Source: Candidatus Gastranaerophilales bacterium | GTDB taxonomy: Bacteria; Cyanobacteriota; Vampirovibrionia; Gastranaerophilales; Gastranaerophilaceae | Reading direction: 5' to 3' | NCBI GenBank assembly: GCA_947625445.1 | Contig: CANQOM010000109.1 | Coordinates: forward strand, 1-5,560 | DNA length: 5,560 nt | Shown: one piece after another, positions 4,761 to 5,560 of the stretch | How positions within the stretch are numbered: the stretch's first letter is position 1 | Layout of the letters: every line of letters begins with the position of its first letter | Notes under the pieces: model-generated | What the model was told of the DNA's origin: nothing | The model's input: the letters and a program-made list of their open reading frames with translations, nothing else | Database searches by the model: none | Position numbers and translations under genes: made by a program

Positions 4761-5560
4761 ATGTATTTAGAAAATATTAATAGTCCGCAGGACATTAAAA
4801 AATTAAATATTGAAGATTTGAAAGTTTTAGCGGATGAAACAAGAAAAGCTCTGATAAATAAAATCAGCAAAGCAGGCGGTCATAACGGCCCAAATTTAGG
4901 AATGGTTGAAATGACGGTTGCACTTCATTATGTTTTTGATTCACCTAAAGATAAAATAGTGTTTGACGTTTCACATCAGTGTTATCCGCATAAAATCTTA
5001 ACAGGCAGAAAAGAGGCATTTTTAGATAGCGAACATTTCGGCGATGTAACAGGATATACAAATCCTCTTGAAAGTGAACACGATATTTTTACCGTAGGAC
5101 ACACTTCAACCTCTGTTTCTTTAGCATTAGGTCTTGCTAAGGGAAGGGATTTAGGGCGCGCAAACGGCAATATAGTTGCAATTATCGGAGATGGCTCTCT
5201 ATCAGGCGGAGAAGCACTTGAAGGCTTGGATTACGCCGGGGAATATAATAAAAACTTAATTATTATACTTAACGACAACGACCAAAGTATCGCAGAAAAC
5301 CATGGCGGTATGTATAAAACATTAAAAGAATTAAGAGAAACTAACGGCAAATCCGTAAATAATATTTTCAAATCTTTCGGCTTGGACTATAAATATTTAG
5401 ATGACGGTCATGATATAAAAAGCCTTGTTGATTTGTTCAAAAGTGTAAAGGATATTGACCACCCGATAGTATTACATATCCATACAATAAAAGGAAAAGG
5501 CTTACCCTATGCCGAAAAAGACAGAGAATCCTGGCACGCAGGCGGTCCGTTTAATGTAGA
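4761..5560 (+). CDS. Short-type 1-deoxy-D-xylulose-5-phosphate synthase-like enzyme (3' end outside window)
   Basis: The first 266 residues are present, from ATG 4761 with AAAGGA five bases upstream; the frame is open to the right edge. Classical Dxs condenses pyruvate with glyceraldehyde 3-phosphate, using thiamine diphosphate and Mg2+, as the first step of the MEP isoprenoid pathway. Visible motifs are GGHNGPNLG (His41, equivalent to the conserved His of SGH in Dxs), SHQCYPHKILTGR (His72), GHTSTS (113-118), and the cofactor motif G143-D-G with N171-D-N173. ESWHAGGPF ends the first domain. The pyrimidine-binding and C-terminal transketolase domains lie outside the window. Between NDN and DGHD there are roughly 30 fewer residues than in E. 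coli Dxs, and GHNGPN and SHQCYPHK differ from the usual GHxASN and GHQAYPHK. It therefore belongs to the shorter Dxs-like branch, whose substrate may not be the classical one. It is co-transcribed with the TetR gene. Confidence 0.93.
   Translation, partial: MYLENINSPQDIKKLNIEDLKVLADETRKALINKISKAGGHNGPNLGMVEMTVALHYVFDSPKDKIVFDVSHQCYPHKILTGRKEAFLDSEHFGDVTGYTNPLESEHDIFTVGHTSTSVSLALGLAKGRDLGRANGNIVAIIGDGSLSGGEALEGLDYAGEYNKNLIIILNDNDQSIAENHGGMYKTLKELRETNGKSVNNIFKSFGLDYKYLDDGHDIKSLVDLFKSVKDIDHPIVLHIHTIKGKGLPYAEKDRESWHAGGPFNV

Noticed and set aside
4982..5170. Minus-strand frame of 62 codons.
   Set aside because: It is antisense to the Dxs-like gene, across its most conserved motifs.

Overview
The window looks like a piece of an AT-rich genome from an uncultured bacterium, probably gut-associated. 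The best taxonomic hint is the N-terminus of the kinase-like protein (it opens MKISSIKYFNNNNF and has an I-x-F-x-S stretch). From memory, this resembles openings of hypothetical proteins from Gastranaerophilales/Vampirovibrionia (non-photosynthetic Cyanobacteriota). A low-GC Bacillota or Elusimicrobiota host cannot be excluded from sequence alone.

Left two thirds (1-3619): four genes, all on the minus strand, read right to left. First is a protein-kinase-like protein with a glycine-rich loop, a VAIK-like lysine and a shortened catalytic loop (3619 to 2630). Second is a small orphan ORF with a doubtful start (2550 to 2236). Third is a small protein with two membrane segments and a cytosol-facing ComEA-like helix-hairpin-helix domain (2204 to 1827). 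Fourth is the N-terminal 581 residues of a large Ala/Gly-rich protein with an EF-hand-like pair, a glycine zipper and, running off the left edge, a long array of G-x-x-x tetrapeptides inside a 108-bp tandem repeat (1745 to 1). A sigma-28/sigma-D-like promoter sits just upstream of this last gene. None of the four has a confident cellular role.

Middle (3620-4147): a divergent intergenic region. It holds a decayed remnant of a short-chain dehydrogenase C-terminus, frameshifted at an A-run. Just before the next gene it holds a strong promoter whose -35 box and spacer lie in a perfect 11-7-11 inverted repeat made of TGAATA/TATTCA half-sites.

Right (4148-5560, plus strand): a TetR-family regulator followed 16 nt later by the N-terminal 266 residues of a 1-deoxy-D-xylulose-5-phosphate synthase-like thiamine-diphosphate enzyme, continuing off the right edge. 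The enzyme is a short variant, missing about 30 residues between the cofactor-binding Asn and the GHD motif of classical Dxs. The layout implies a self-regulated TetR/Dxs-like operon. Its base composition looks less AT-rich than the left-hand genes, which fits a different evolutionary history.
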